A stretch of DNA of 13,226 bases from Goniomonas avonlea (Eukaryota > Cryptophyceae > Goniomonadida > Goniomonadaceae), in contig QUTJ01031597.1 of the NCBI GenBank assembly GCA_003573635.1, positions 1-13,226 on the forward strand, given 5' to 3'. A program made the translations under genes and the position numbers. Each line of letters begins with the position of its first letter. Within the stretch, counting starts at the first letter, position 1. The notes below the pieces were generated by a model. That model was not told the origin of the DNA and did not search any database. It was given only the letters and a program-made list of their open reading frames with translations. This document shows positions 1 through 8,300 of the stretch, piece after piece.

Positions 1-666
1 CCTGAACGGGTCCCCACCAGCTCTCCTCCCACAACACAGGAACTCGGGCGATTTCAAGTTCCAACAGCTCGGCTNCCCAAGACAGCTGCCCCGCACAGGA
101 GTCCTCGATTTACATGCGTTTTACCTCGGATTCGCACTCCAATTTCCACCCCCAGCGGATCAAGTCCTCGCTTGGAACCACTAACAACTTAACCTTTTCC
201 ACCTCCTCTCCATCAAGGGGCCACTCCAACCGCACCTCCCCGGATCAAACTCCACGACGCCGATTATGGATCTTCCCTACTCCGACGGGTTTAATACCCC
301 ATCCGTTAGGATTCTTTTCTACTTGGCANCTCTTCAGGATCTACTCCGACTCCGCGACGCTAAAATTGCCAGCCTTATCCCGCCTCGATTTTCTACTCAA
401 ACTTTCGCCCGGGCCGCCGAGCACCCGCGTCTCACAAAAGTCGCATCTGCACGTCGGTCCCACACCGCCCGTTCCTTCGTCGGCTCTAACGCCGGCCTTA
501 CCTTCGTTTTTAACAGGTTCTTGCCCCCTCCCAAGTCAAGTCGTCGGTCTGTCGCGCATCCACNCACCTTGCACTTGTTTGCCTCACGTGTTTTTCGACT
601 GTCCCTCGGGCCCCGCAGATCGCTTTCAAAAAACGACGGACCAGCGACCATCAGAGCCAAAAGACC
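1..666 (+). other. C/T-rich 5' leader upstream of ORF1
   Basis: No convincing gene is seen here. The stretch is pyrimidine-rich and contains three N bases (75, 329, 564). Two overlapping frames stay open: 114-677 from an ATG, and 266-700, also from an ATG. Both give Ser/Pro/Arg-rich sequence of the kind C-rich DNA produces by chance. The first would be a 187-codon upstream ORF overlapping the ORF1 start by 11 nt, so it could dampen ORF1 translation if the RNA begins upstream of 114. A CACGTG palindrome lies at 585-590. No TATA box is evident. The leader probably holds the promoter and 5' UTR, but this is inferred from position only. Confidence 0.5.
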
Positions 667-2280
667 ATGCCCGCTAGGAAACCGCGTACCACAGTGGTGA
701 CCAGTGTTCAAACTGACGAGCCTCCCAGGCTAAACTCGACCGAACTGAACTCGAACCTGCGAACTATGAACAATACATCATTCATGACTTCATCTGATTT
801 CAACTCTCCTCAAGAGCACCAACGGCTGTTCATGAACGCTCACGGTGGACCTGCGACCACCAACGTGAACGTGGAGAGCATTCCGTTGAGTCAAGGCCGC
901 GGCCTTGATCCTTCTTCTTCTCCCGCCTCTGTTCCTAACCCGTTTTCCTCTGTCCCTAACCTTTCGCAGGAATCCAACCAGCGTGGTAACCAGAGCAGGA
1001 GTCAACGAAGGAACCGACTGACCTCAACTGGAGCTCATTCCGTGGAGCGGATTTCGACTACCAACTTTCCCTTCCCCACCCTCACCACCAACCCAACCCC
1101 CAACCCTGCCTTTCCTTTTCCTTTCCCCTTCCCTTTCCCTTCTTCTCATCAACCGCCGCAGCGAATGTTCCGGGACGTCCCACGACCCCTGAGCTCAGGA
1201 GCCGATGACGGTGCCCTCGCCACTACAGCCACTCTGTCAACCGCTGACAGCACTGACAACAAACGCAGGAAAACTTCACGAAAAAGCCAACCCAAACGGC
1301 GACGACAATCTAACCCTGACACTGATCTGATTGGCCCTTGGCGTCTGTCCCCTTCCGAACCTCCACAGGAAACAGCGGCCGTCGACGTTTTCCGCTCGAA
1401 CATCGAATCCGCCTTACCTCTCCTCGGCCTCCGTCTCTGCTCCCTCGCCTCTCGTCCTCTCGTCATCCCGCCACCCGCCTCCGTAACCCCTTTCACCCAC
1501 AGATGGTTCCGCCTCGGCCACATTGAAGGCAAAGTTCCCTGCAACCGCCATGGGCTTCCCATCAGTTTCCGAGGCTTCCACCTCTTCTATACTAACCACG
1601 CAGCCTGCTTGGCTAAGCAGTCCAAACTCACTCGTGTCGACCGTCCACCTTTCCTCTGTACCTCCTACCCTCTCCCTCAACTTACCCCTGAGCTTGGTGC
1701 CTTCTACACTCACCCCGCCGTCCTCCTGAACATCGCTGCCTTCTCTAACTCCCTCGGTCGTCGCTTCCTCGATCTGTACCCCCTTACTCCTTTTACCCTC
1801 ATTGACTTCGCCGCTGGTGACCTTACCTACCCCCGCGCCGTCGTCTCGGAATTCGCCCGCGTCCTCTCCTTTGACGTTGTTCCCCCTCTTGACCAATCCT
1901 CCCTCACACTCCCTCACAACAGGCTACTGCACTTCACGGAAGACTACCTCTCTTCTACCATCGAACCTGAGACTGAACACACTCTGGTCGCAGGAATCAA
2001 CCCACCTTGGGAAGAAGCCAACCTGTTCATCAACAGAGCTATCGACACAGCCAACCCCTGGGTTATTGTCTGCTTTCACGACCCTGACCTTTACCCGCAG
2101 CACTTCCATTACACCACCTTCACGATTCGCTCCCGTGGAAACTTATTCTTTCAACCCGGCCCCACTCCCTCCACCTACCCCGCCCCCTTCGCCCTCTCCT
2201 TTATCCTCTCTAACTTTCAGATCGAGGTTACCGGCCCTGTCCTTCTGCAGTACCTCAACGACCACGGTGCATCTCTCTAA
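667..2280 (+). CDS. ORF1: nuclear protein with methyltransferase-like NPPW domain
   Basis: The protein has 537 residues. The start is an ATG in a good eukaryotic context (ACC before ATG). Residues 1-240 look disordered: Ser/Asn/Pro-rich, with a Phe-Pro repeat at about 149-158 and a bipartite basic cluster at about 199-213 that resembles a nuclear localisation signal. The C-terminal half looks like a class I SAM-dependent amino-methyltransferase. FYTHP (346-350) resembles motif X; LIDFAAGD (378-385) fits the SAM-binding motif I; FDVVPP (402-407) fits the acidic end of strand 2; INPPW (444-448) fits catalytic motif IV. Their order, X-I-II-IV, matches N6-adenine and related methyltransferases. 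The following WVIVCF (about 458-463) suits strand 5. In this family (N/D)PP(Y/F/W) acts on an amino group of adenine, cytosine or glutamine, so the substrate could be DNA, RNA or protein. Motif I is GxG-poor (AAGD), which is tolerated in the family. Methyltransferase domains are known in DIRS retrotransposons; I know of none in PLEs. Confidence 0.75.
   Translation: MPARKPRTTVVTSVQTDEPPRLNSTELNSNLRTMNNTSFMTSSDFNSPQEHQRLFMNAHGGPATTNVNVESIPLSQGRGLDPSSSPASVPNPFSSVPNLSQESNQRGNQSRSQRRNRLTSTGAHSVERISTTNFPFPTLTTNPTPNPAFPFPFPFPFPSSHQPPQRMFRDVPRPLSSGADDGALATTATLSTADSTDNKRRKTSRKSQPKRRRQSNPDTDLIGPWRLSPSEPPQETAAVDVFRSNIESALPLLGLRLCSLASRPLVIPPPASVTPFTHRWFRLGHIEGKVPCNRHGLPISFRGFHLFYTNHAACLAKQSKLTRVDRPPFLCTSYPLPQLTPELGAFYTHPAVLLNIAAFSNSLGRRFLDLYPLTPFTLIDFAAGDLTYPRAVVSEFARVLSFDVVPPLDQSSLTLPHNRLLHFTEDYLSSTIEPETEHTLVAGINPPWEEANLFINRAIDTANPWVIVCFHDPDLYPQHFHYTTFTIRSRGNLFFQPGPTPSTYPAPFALSFILSNFQIEVTGPVLLQYLNDHGASL
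1786..2010 (+). other. Methyltransferase core: motifs I, II and IV of ORF1
   Basis: This segment encodes ORF1 residues 374-448: the SAM-binding loop LIDFAAGD, the FDVVPP acidic strand end and the catalytic INPPW tetrad (AAC CCA CCT TGG at 1999-2010). Spacing from motif I to motif IV is about 60 residues, usual for a compact amino-methyltransferase. Family knowledge says the Asn and two Pro of NPPW hold the target amino group and the aromatic residue stacks on the flipped base. All these residues are present, so the domain may be active. Confidence 0.65.
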
Positions 2281-2874
2281 GCTTGCTCGACCTCCCTGTC
2301 CGGTCACTAACCCGACCGCGCAGCAACCCGCTCCTTTCTTCTTTTCCCTCTCGGCCTTTGCGCCAAAATCATTTCGATCCTCGGATCTGGCGTTCTCACC
2401 CCCATTGAGAGTAGGGGGTCGGCGATTGGCTTTTCAACTCAACCCCCTCCACCGCTTTGCGGTTTCTTCCTTCTTCTTCTCTCCTTCTCGGATGTATGAC
2501 CTAACCACATATGACCCTACAGGAACCCAACCTGCATACTGACACCCCGTGTTGACTTGTCGGTCTCCACCAGCCACTCCCCACCAACATCCGACCAGCA
2601 CCCACGATTATCAACACTTTCTCCCTCCCTGATTGATTCTCATTGTCCACCGAACTATCGGATCCTGCGGCACACTGAAACTTGCTCTGCCCAACCCATT
2701 TACATCACCTGTGCCGCCTTCCTCTGACACAAGCGACTGAGACCGGTTCTCAGCCCGCTCGCGTCACCCTCACACTTTCCTGACCTGATCTGCCCACGAA
2801 CCCTGAAAAGAAGTCCACCCTCTTTTTGCCTGCACTACTGAGTTTGCACCACATCCACATTGCACGCGCGACGG
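2281..2874 (+). other. Spacer between ORF1 and ORF2
   Basis: No gene is supported. ORF1 stops with TAA at 2278-2280, and the next ATG in ORF2's frame is 2875. The frame that stays open from within ORF1 to 2542 is Ser/Pro/Thr-rich and looks like a composition shadow. Several pyrimidine tracts precede AG dinucleotides (for example 2466-2494), so splicing of ORF1 onto ORF2 cannot be excluded, but no donor/acceptor pair stands out. The spacer is the only sizeable gap between ORFs, so ORF2 needs its own entry route: reinitiation, an internal ribosome entry site, splicing or a separate transcript. A possible pseudoknot lies at 2394-2418. Confidence 0.5.
2394..2418 (+). other. Possible H-type pseudoknot in ORF1-ORF2 spacer
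   Basis: TCTCA (2394-2398) can pair with TGAGA (2406-2410), while CCCCC (2399-2403) can pair with GGGGG (2414-2418). The two pairings interleave as in an H-type pseudoknot. Loop 1 would have zero length, which is tight, so only one helix may form at a time. It could help internal initiation for ORF2, or be chance in C-rich sequence. Confidence 0.2.
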
Positions 2875-5337
2875 ATGTCTGCCGGTCAACTTGTTGACCT
2901 CGCCTCTGGAAGCTCCGCTGATCCAAGACGCAGTTCCATGGCTCACCAGCTCTCCGCTCGCTCTCGCCGACCCAAGTCGCAATTCAGCGAAACCCGTCCC
3001 CCTCGCTCTCGCTTGGTCCAACCTAACCGCGCCGTCGAGTTTGTCCCAGCTTCCGAGGTCGCCGCCGCCGCCTCCTTCGCCGCCAACAAAGACGCCAACG
3101 CCGCCGCAGCAGCCGGTTTTCTCTCCGCAGCCACCGTCGCAGCTTCAAGTCCCGCCGCCTTCAGCTCCGCCGCCTTCAGCTCCGCCGTCGCCTTCTCTGC
3201 CAACCCTTCAACTTTGAGTTCGTCGTCGGCCGTTTCAGCACGGCCCATCGCTGGTTCCTCCCTCCCGCTGGCTAACCCCCCAGCGATGAAACTTGGAAGG
3301 TTCATCCCCTTGGATTTCGCCGTTCCTCGGAACACCGCACCTTCCAACCCTTCCGGCCCCCCACCTACGGGATTTCCATCGAACCCCGCCAGAAGGAACC
3401 CCTTCACTCCGTCGGACGAGGCTCCTTCTCCACCCGCCAGCCCGACCTATCTCGAAGTCGCGGCAAACCGGGCCTTCAACCCTCCACCACCACCACCGCT
3501 GCCCCCTCCAACCTCCAACCTCCAGCCGAATCTCGACGACTTCCCACCAATCGGGAGCTCCGAGCCGTCTAAGCCGCAAGGACAGACTTCGCAGTTCCTG
3601 AACCCCCTTCCCCCTTCCACCACCGCTCCGTCGAGTCTGAACACCCAGGGCACCTCCAACCCTTCAACTGGCCACGCCCCCCAGCTAACCCAGCATCCGG
3701 AAAGCCCGCTCCTCAACACCAAACGTTCTCTGCTGGAGGACTTTCTTCAGTCCGAGGTTCTCAGAAACACTGACGCTGGCCTCGTCCCCAGTGATATTCT
3801 GCGAGGTTTTGAGATCCAGCCCATCGTCGAATGGAACCTCGGATTCAGTGGCTTCCGTCCGGATTTCGACGCCGCTGACATTGAAGGGACTGTTCGGGTT
3901 CTCAGGCTAGATGACAGCGTTTTCGACTACCGTCGAAAGGTGATGTTTTTTACCTACCTCAAGGACATCGAGAGTTTCTTCGAGACAGTCATCGAAGCTG
4001 CACCGGTCCCCGTTCAGAGAGGGAATCGAGGCTTCCCCGAGCCTGTAAACGGCAACAGCTGCGATTTCCTTCAAGAATCCGAGTTATTCCCTCACGTCGC
4101 TAACTGTTCAGCTGAGGCCGTCCGCAAGATATCCCTCAGAGTCCCTAAAGAGCCCATCGGCTTCTCAGCGTCGCCTCGACTTTTTAGCAAGGACCTCTGC
4201 GAGATTTACAACCTGAACATGGATAACAGGTGCAAACCTCCGCCTCTGGACCAATCCAAACTCTTGCTTCCCTACACGCCTCTTTACGCATCCCTGTTCG
4301 ATCGCGCTTTGCCAACCGACAGAGAACGCTCCGAGGCCCGTGATAGGACGGACAAGGCTCTTCACTTGGCTTTCCCAGCTACCAGCATCGCAAGGTTTAA
4401 CGAGGTTCTTCACGCTGTCCATTCCAAAAGCGACGATGCAGCACTCCGCTCGTTCATCATGTACGGCGGTTTCCCGTTCGCTTTCGTTGTGAACGCCCTG
4501 CTCGCTTTAAACCCCACGGACGCCTTCATCCTCGGGTTTCAAGCCGAGTGCCTTCGCACTTTGCAGGCCTGCCTCCTCTCGAACATCAACTGCCTTCTCT
4601 CGCTCATCCAGTGCATGTTCTTCGACCGCCCGATCGCCTTCTGCATCAGACGATTGGGAATTTGCGTCAACTCTTCTCTCCTTTCCATCAGCGATTGGAG
4701 ACACCTGGTTCGCCGAGCGCTACCACTTCCACTTGCCGCTCTGGCAGTCAACTTCCTGGACAACCTCCAAGAAAGGACTGCACCCAAACGAAAGCTCGAG
4801 CTTAACGCCATCGCATCCAAAGAGGAACGCACTTATGCATCTTTCTTCACTCAGCATGTGCCGAAAGTTGAGCTTCACACGCTCCCTGGGCACATCCTGC
4901 TCTCCAAGTACTTTCCTTCGGAATTCAATTTCGCTGACCCAAGGAGGATCCCAACGGTACTGTTCGCTTTCACAGTCTTCAATGGCATGACGATCAGTAC
5001 GCTTCATCCGCTGTCCCCTTCCTTCAACTTCACCGATGGAACCGACTTCAGTGCACCCTCATCAACCATTCGTTCACTGCTGCCATCCTGCCAAACTGAT
5101 TGCAGGATCAGTGTGAAACTCTGTGACGATGAGACCATCCGAGCGATCATCAACACCAACCGACTCCTGCCTCACTGGAACTGTGTCAGCCCGTCGCTGG
5201 AGGACAGCCCTCCTAAGCATCTCGTGTTGAATACCGAGCACCTCACTCTGAGGAGCACCAGGCAACTGCCTCCCGCGCCACAGCCGCCGCGACTGCCAGC
5301 TGCGGGCGTCAACACGCTGTCGACAGTTCCACCGTGA
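2875..5337 (+). CDS. ORF2: unrecognised protein with Ala/Pro-rich N-terminus
   Basis: The protein has 820 residues from the first in-frame ATG at 2875. The frame is open a little further upstream, but only a TTG (2860) is available there, so the ATG is preferred; its context is poor (C at -3). Residues 1-280 are low complexity: an Ala/Ser-rich block (about 63-125) including a duplicated 15-bp unit at 3157-3186, then Pro-rich sequence with a run of six prolines near 203. Residues about 283-790 have ordinary globular composition, with a hydrophobic Cys/Leu-rich helical stretch at about 563-583. I find no RT, nuclease, protease, RNase H, esterase or zinc-finger motif. The stop codon sits inside the GTGA overlap with ORF3. 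By position it could be a nucleic-acid-binding or particle-forming protein, like the ORF1p/Gag of other retroelements, but nothing in the sequence proves that. Confidence 0.75.
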   Translation: MSAGQLVDLASGSSADPRRSSMAHQLSARSRRPKSQFSETRPPRSRLVQPNRAVEFVPASEVAAAASFAANKDANAAAAAGFLSAATVAASSPAAFSSAAFSSAVAFSANPSTLSSSSAVSARPIAGSSLPLANPPAMKLGRFIPLDFAVPRNTAPSNPSGPPPTGFPSNPARRNPFTPSDEAPSPPASPTYLEVAANRAFNPPPPPPLPPPTSNLQPNLDDFPPIGSSEPSKPQGQTSQFLNPLPPSTTAPSSLNTQGTSNPSTGHAPQLTQHPESPLLNTKRSLLEDFLQSEVLRNTDAGLVPSDILRGFEIQPIVEWNLGFSGFRPDFDAADIEGTVRVLRLDDSVFDYRRKVMFFTYLKDIESFFETVIEAAPVPVQRGNRGFPEPVNGNSCDFLQESELFPHVANCSAEAVRKISLRVPKEPIGFSASPRLFSKDLCEIYNLNMDNRCKPPPLDQSKLLLPYTPLYASLFDRALPTDRERSEARDRTDKALHLAFPATSIARFNEVLHAVHSKSDDAALRSFIMYGGFPFAFVVNALLALNPTDAFILGFQAECLRTLQACLLSNINCLLSLIQCMFFDRPIAFCIRRLGICVNSSLLSISDWRHLVRRALPLPLAALAVNFLDNLQERTAPKRKLELNAIASKEERTYASFFTQHVPKVELHTLPGHILLSKYFPSEFNFADPRRIPTVLFAFTVFNGMTISTLHPLSPSFNFTDGTDFSAPSSTIRSLLPSCQTDCRISVKLCDDETIRAIINTNRLLPHWNCVSPSLEDSPPKHLVLNTEHLTLRSTRQLPPAPQPPRLPAAGVNTLSTVPP
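5331..5337 (+). promoter_or_regulatory. ORF2/ORF3 stop-start overlap (ACC-GTGA)
   Basis: The ORF2 stop TGA (5335-5337) overlaps a GTG (5334-5336) that is the first usable start of ORF3, preceded by ACC as in a strong initiation context. The ORF3 frame is open only from 5217 (an in-frame TAA ends at 5216) and holds no ATG until 5820. One G-to-A change would give the ATGA overlap used for termination-reinitiation in bicistronic retrotransposons and RNA viruses. The alternative, a -1 frameshift within 5217-5334, lacks an obvious slippery heptamer. Confidence 0.45.
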
Positions 5338-8300
5338 ACCCTTCAAACGCAGCACAGCAAGAGGAGCCGGAAAACTACTCCGACGCTCCACCCTTCGAGG
5401 AGATCCCAGGCGCTCGGGAAAGAGCAAAACAGCTAGCCAACACCGGAGCTGCTACCAACCCAACTAGCACCGCTCCACCTTTCGCTCGTGCCAAGTATTT
5501 GCTTAAAACATGCAAGTCAACCAACAAACCCATCGTGGATCTGCTGGCCGACTTTCCCCCTCGCGCCTTTACGACGCTCCCGGACCCCTCCTTCACCCCG
5601 GAGTGCAACGCCTCCACCAAACGGTTCGACGAATTCCTTCGCAATGAAGATACACGTCTGACCGCCGAAGGCTTCAACCCAGGGTCACCAACTGAGCTCC
5701 CTTCAAGTGGCACGAACGTCAAAGTGGTTACCCCCTTGAATCGCTTGACCAACTTCGATTCTTCATCACCAAGGATCAACGCCGACATCGAGGTACTTCG
5801 CCTTGGGCATTACCAGGACATGTTCAGTCTGCGGAAGGATTCACGCTGCCTGATCTGCGACAGCAAACAGACCGTTCTCTTCTGCTGCAGGATCTGTGGC
5901 CCCGACGTGAACATCCTCTGCGAGCATTGCTCCGCAGCGATCCATGACGCAGAGCCTCTCAATGCCCACCGCCGTTACTGCGTTCCGGTTCCAGCCTCAC
6001 CTCAGGCCTCCTGCTGCCGCTGCTTTGTAGCAACTGCTGCTCTCCTTTGCAACGACTGCCCCCAGGAGAGCCGGAACCACTGCGAGAGGTGCTTCGGGTT
6101 GTTTCATCTGCGAGGACCTCGGTCGTCGCACCTGGCGATGAAATTGCCCATTGATGGTTACAGCCCCAACGCCCGCGCGAACCAACCGGTGATAACCATT
6201 AAGCTGGAGAAACCCTCACCAGTCAAGGATGTCGCCAATTCGTCCAAGACGCAGGTCATCGACTTGACTGAATCCGATCCGCATGTGATCGACTTGACCG
6301 ATCCAAGTCCCGACAGCGTCACCACGGAAGCGGCCAAGACTAACTCTTTGGAGTCGGCTAAGACCAATTCTTTGGATTCGTCCAAAACGACCCAACCTCC
6401 AGCCCGCGCCTCAGCAGCTTCTAAGGGTAAACGACCAGCGAAGGAACTCTTTCCAGTCGGCGGATCTGGGACAGCAGCTCCGGTCACTAACCCCGGCTCC
6501 AAACCTGACAGCGCATCCCCATCCTCACCAACCGGGCAAGCGTCGCTTTCCACCAAATCTTCGCCTCGAAAGAGTCGAAAAGACAAACGGAAGGCCTCCT
6601 CTTCCTCAGCCTCAGGACCTGACTCCGGCCCAGCCTCCCCGAACATCTCACTGTCGGCCCAAGACAAGCAATCCCGACACCAATCGCGGAAGCCAAGAGG
6701 ACGAGCAAGATGCCCAACTGACAAGGACGAGGTACTGCGTACCCCAGCTAATTCTCGCTCCCGATCACCTCATCACGACAACGGCTCACTCGCCGGCTCA
6801 AGCTCTTCTTCATCACCGACTAAGTCACCGAATGCAAAGAAGAACAAGAGACGCCGTCGAGCTTCCCCCAAAGATTCTCCTTCCAAAAACTGCAGCGGCA
6901 AAGAACGGACAAAACGGAAAGCGAACAACCGAGCCGCGAGCACCAAGGAAGCCCGCTCGTCAAAGACACCCGTCGACCCTCAGGGAGTCAGCCATGGCCA
7001 TTCACAAGACTCCCTGTTTCACTCTTCAGACGAGAACAATGACGAGGCAAAAGAGGAATCGGATGGCGAAGCAGCTGAACCCAACTTCGTCTGGGGCAAC
7101 AGACCAGGCGAAAGGGTCAACCCTAACGGGTCCTTTCGGGCTATCAACGACACCACGGTTCATCCCTTCCTTCACCCAAATCGTCCACTCCCTCCACCAA
7201 TGACCCAACTGCGCCGTTGGCTGAACAGCGTGGTCCTGGCAGCCTACGAATCTCAGATACGCCGGGCGATCAGCCACTTCAGCTCCATTGGTGAACGCGA
7301 TCCTTCACTCTGCTCCGAGTTCTGGAACGAGAGCACTCCTTCGGAAATACGAGTCTACGTGGTCCAGTACCTTTGGCCGACAGCCCTTCTAAAGCGCGAA
7401 AACACAGGCCTCTCGGATCAAAGCCTGTACAACTTCATGAATAGTTTCACTCATTCGCAATGGCGCTGGACGCTCGGCCTCGTCGCTTGGGTCGCGGCAA
7501 ACACCGGCTGGCTCCCACAAAACTTTTCGCGCGAAGAACGGGAATCCTTAGGAGCCAAGGAACCCACCGGAGCCATAGTCTGGCTCTCCATCTTGATCTG
7601 CAGGACCAAAGAACTTCGCGAAAACATCGCCAAGCATGGTGCAGACTCGAAGTCAGTTCGCGATGATCAGAACGCCATCCACAAACTCCGCGGAGGTCAA
7701 CCCTCCAATCGCAGACCAGCCCTCCAGCGCTACATGAACGCCTGTTACACTAGGATCGCCGAAGTGGAGACCGCCATCGCCGGCGATCCCGTACTTTCAC
7801 GCCTTCCATTTTGTGGTTGCTTCTTCGCTGACGGCATGCGTCAAAGGTGCCAGGTCATGCAGGTTGTACGCACTGATCCACACTATCTCCAAGCACGCTG
7901 CGTCAATGCGCGGAAATTCGGTGAGACTTGGTACCCAGGCTGCAACGCTTGGAAAATTGTGGATTACTCGAAAGGCATCGAAGACATTGTTTTCGCGATG
8001 CATGACCAACACGCGATGTGCTCCCCATCCAAGTCACGCGCGGTTTGGTGGATTGGCCAATCTGCCCAGGAGCGACTTCGCAACTATCAGCTTGCAAGAC
8101 AAGCAGCTCGCACCAGCCCCTTCTACCCATTCCCAGCAGTCACTGCGCAAAAGTCCTTCGTCAGCTGCCAGCTCTACCACCCGAGTTTCTCTACTCTATT
8201 CCGAGATCAATCTCGAATGACCAGCCAGCCGAAATCTGACGAGTTACACAAAGGGGTAGCCGCCTTCCATCAACGGGATGATGACGAAAGCTCTTCAGAC

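Noticed and set aside
114-677. 187-codon frame in the leader
   Set aside because: Ser/Pro/Arg-rich sequence expected from C/T-rich DNA, crossing two N bases; no domain recognised. Kept only as a possible upstream ORF in the leader note.
713-735. Hammerhead-like core CTGACGA followed by GCCT-ccc-AGGC and TAAAC inside ORF1
   Set aside because: The essential G of the GAAA segment is T here, helices I and III are not supported, and the site lies within coding sequence. No other CTGANGA site has a matching GAAA segment.
1802-2542. 246-codon + strand frame overlapping ORF1
   Set aside because: Ser/Thr/Pro-rich shadow of ORF1, which has clear methyltransferase motifs in the other frame; no known motif.
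1149-4422. Several minus-strand frames of 80-170 codons
   Set aside because: Gly/Arg/Glu-rich products are typical antisense shadows of C-rich coding DNA; no domains seen.
5217-5334. Programmed -1 frameshift from ORF2 into ORF3
   Set aside because: No X-XXY-YYZ slippery heptamer seen in the overlap of open frames; the GTGA overlap gives a simpler explanation, though not proven.
2299-6495. 15-bp identical string TCCGGTCACTAACCC in the spacer and in ORF3
   Set aside because: A single match of this length is near chance expectation in biased 13-kb sequence, and the contexts are unrelated.
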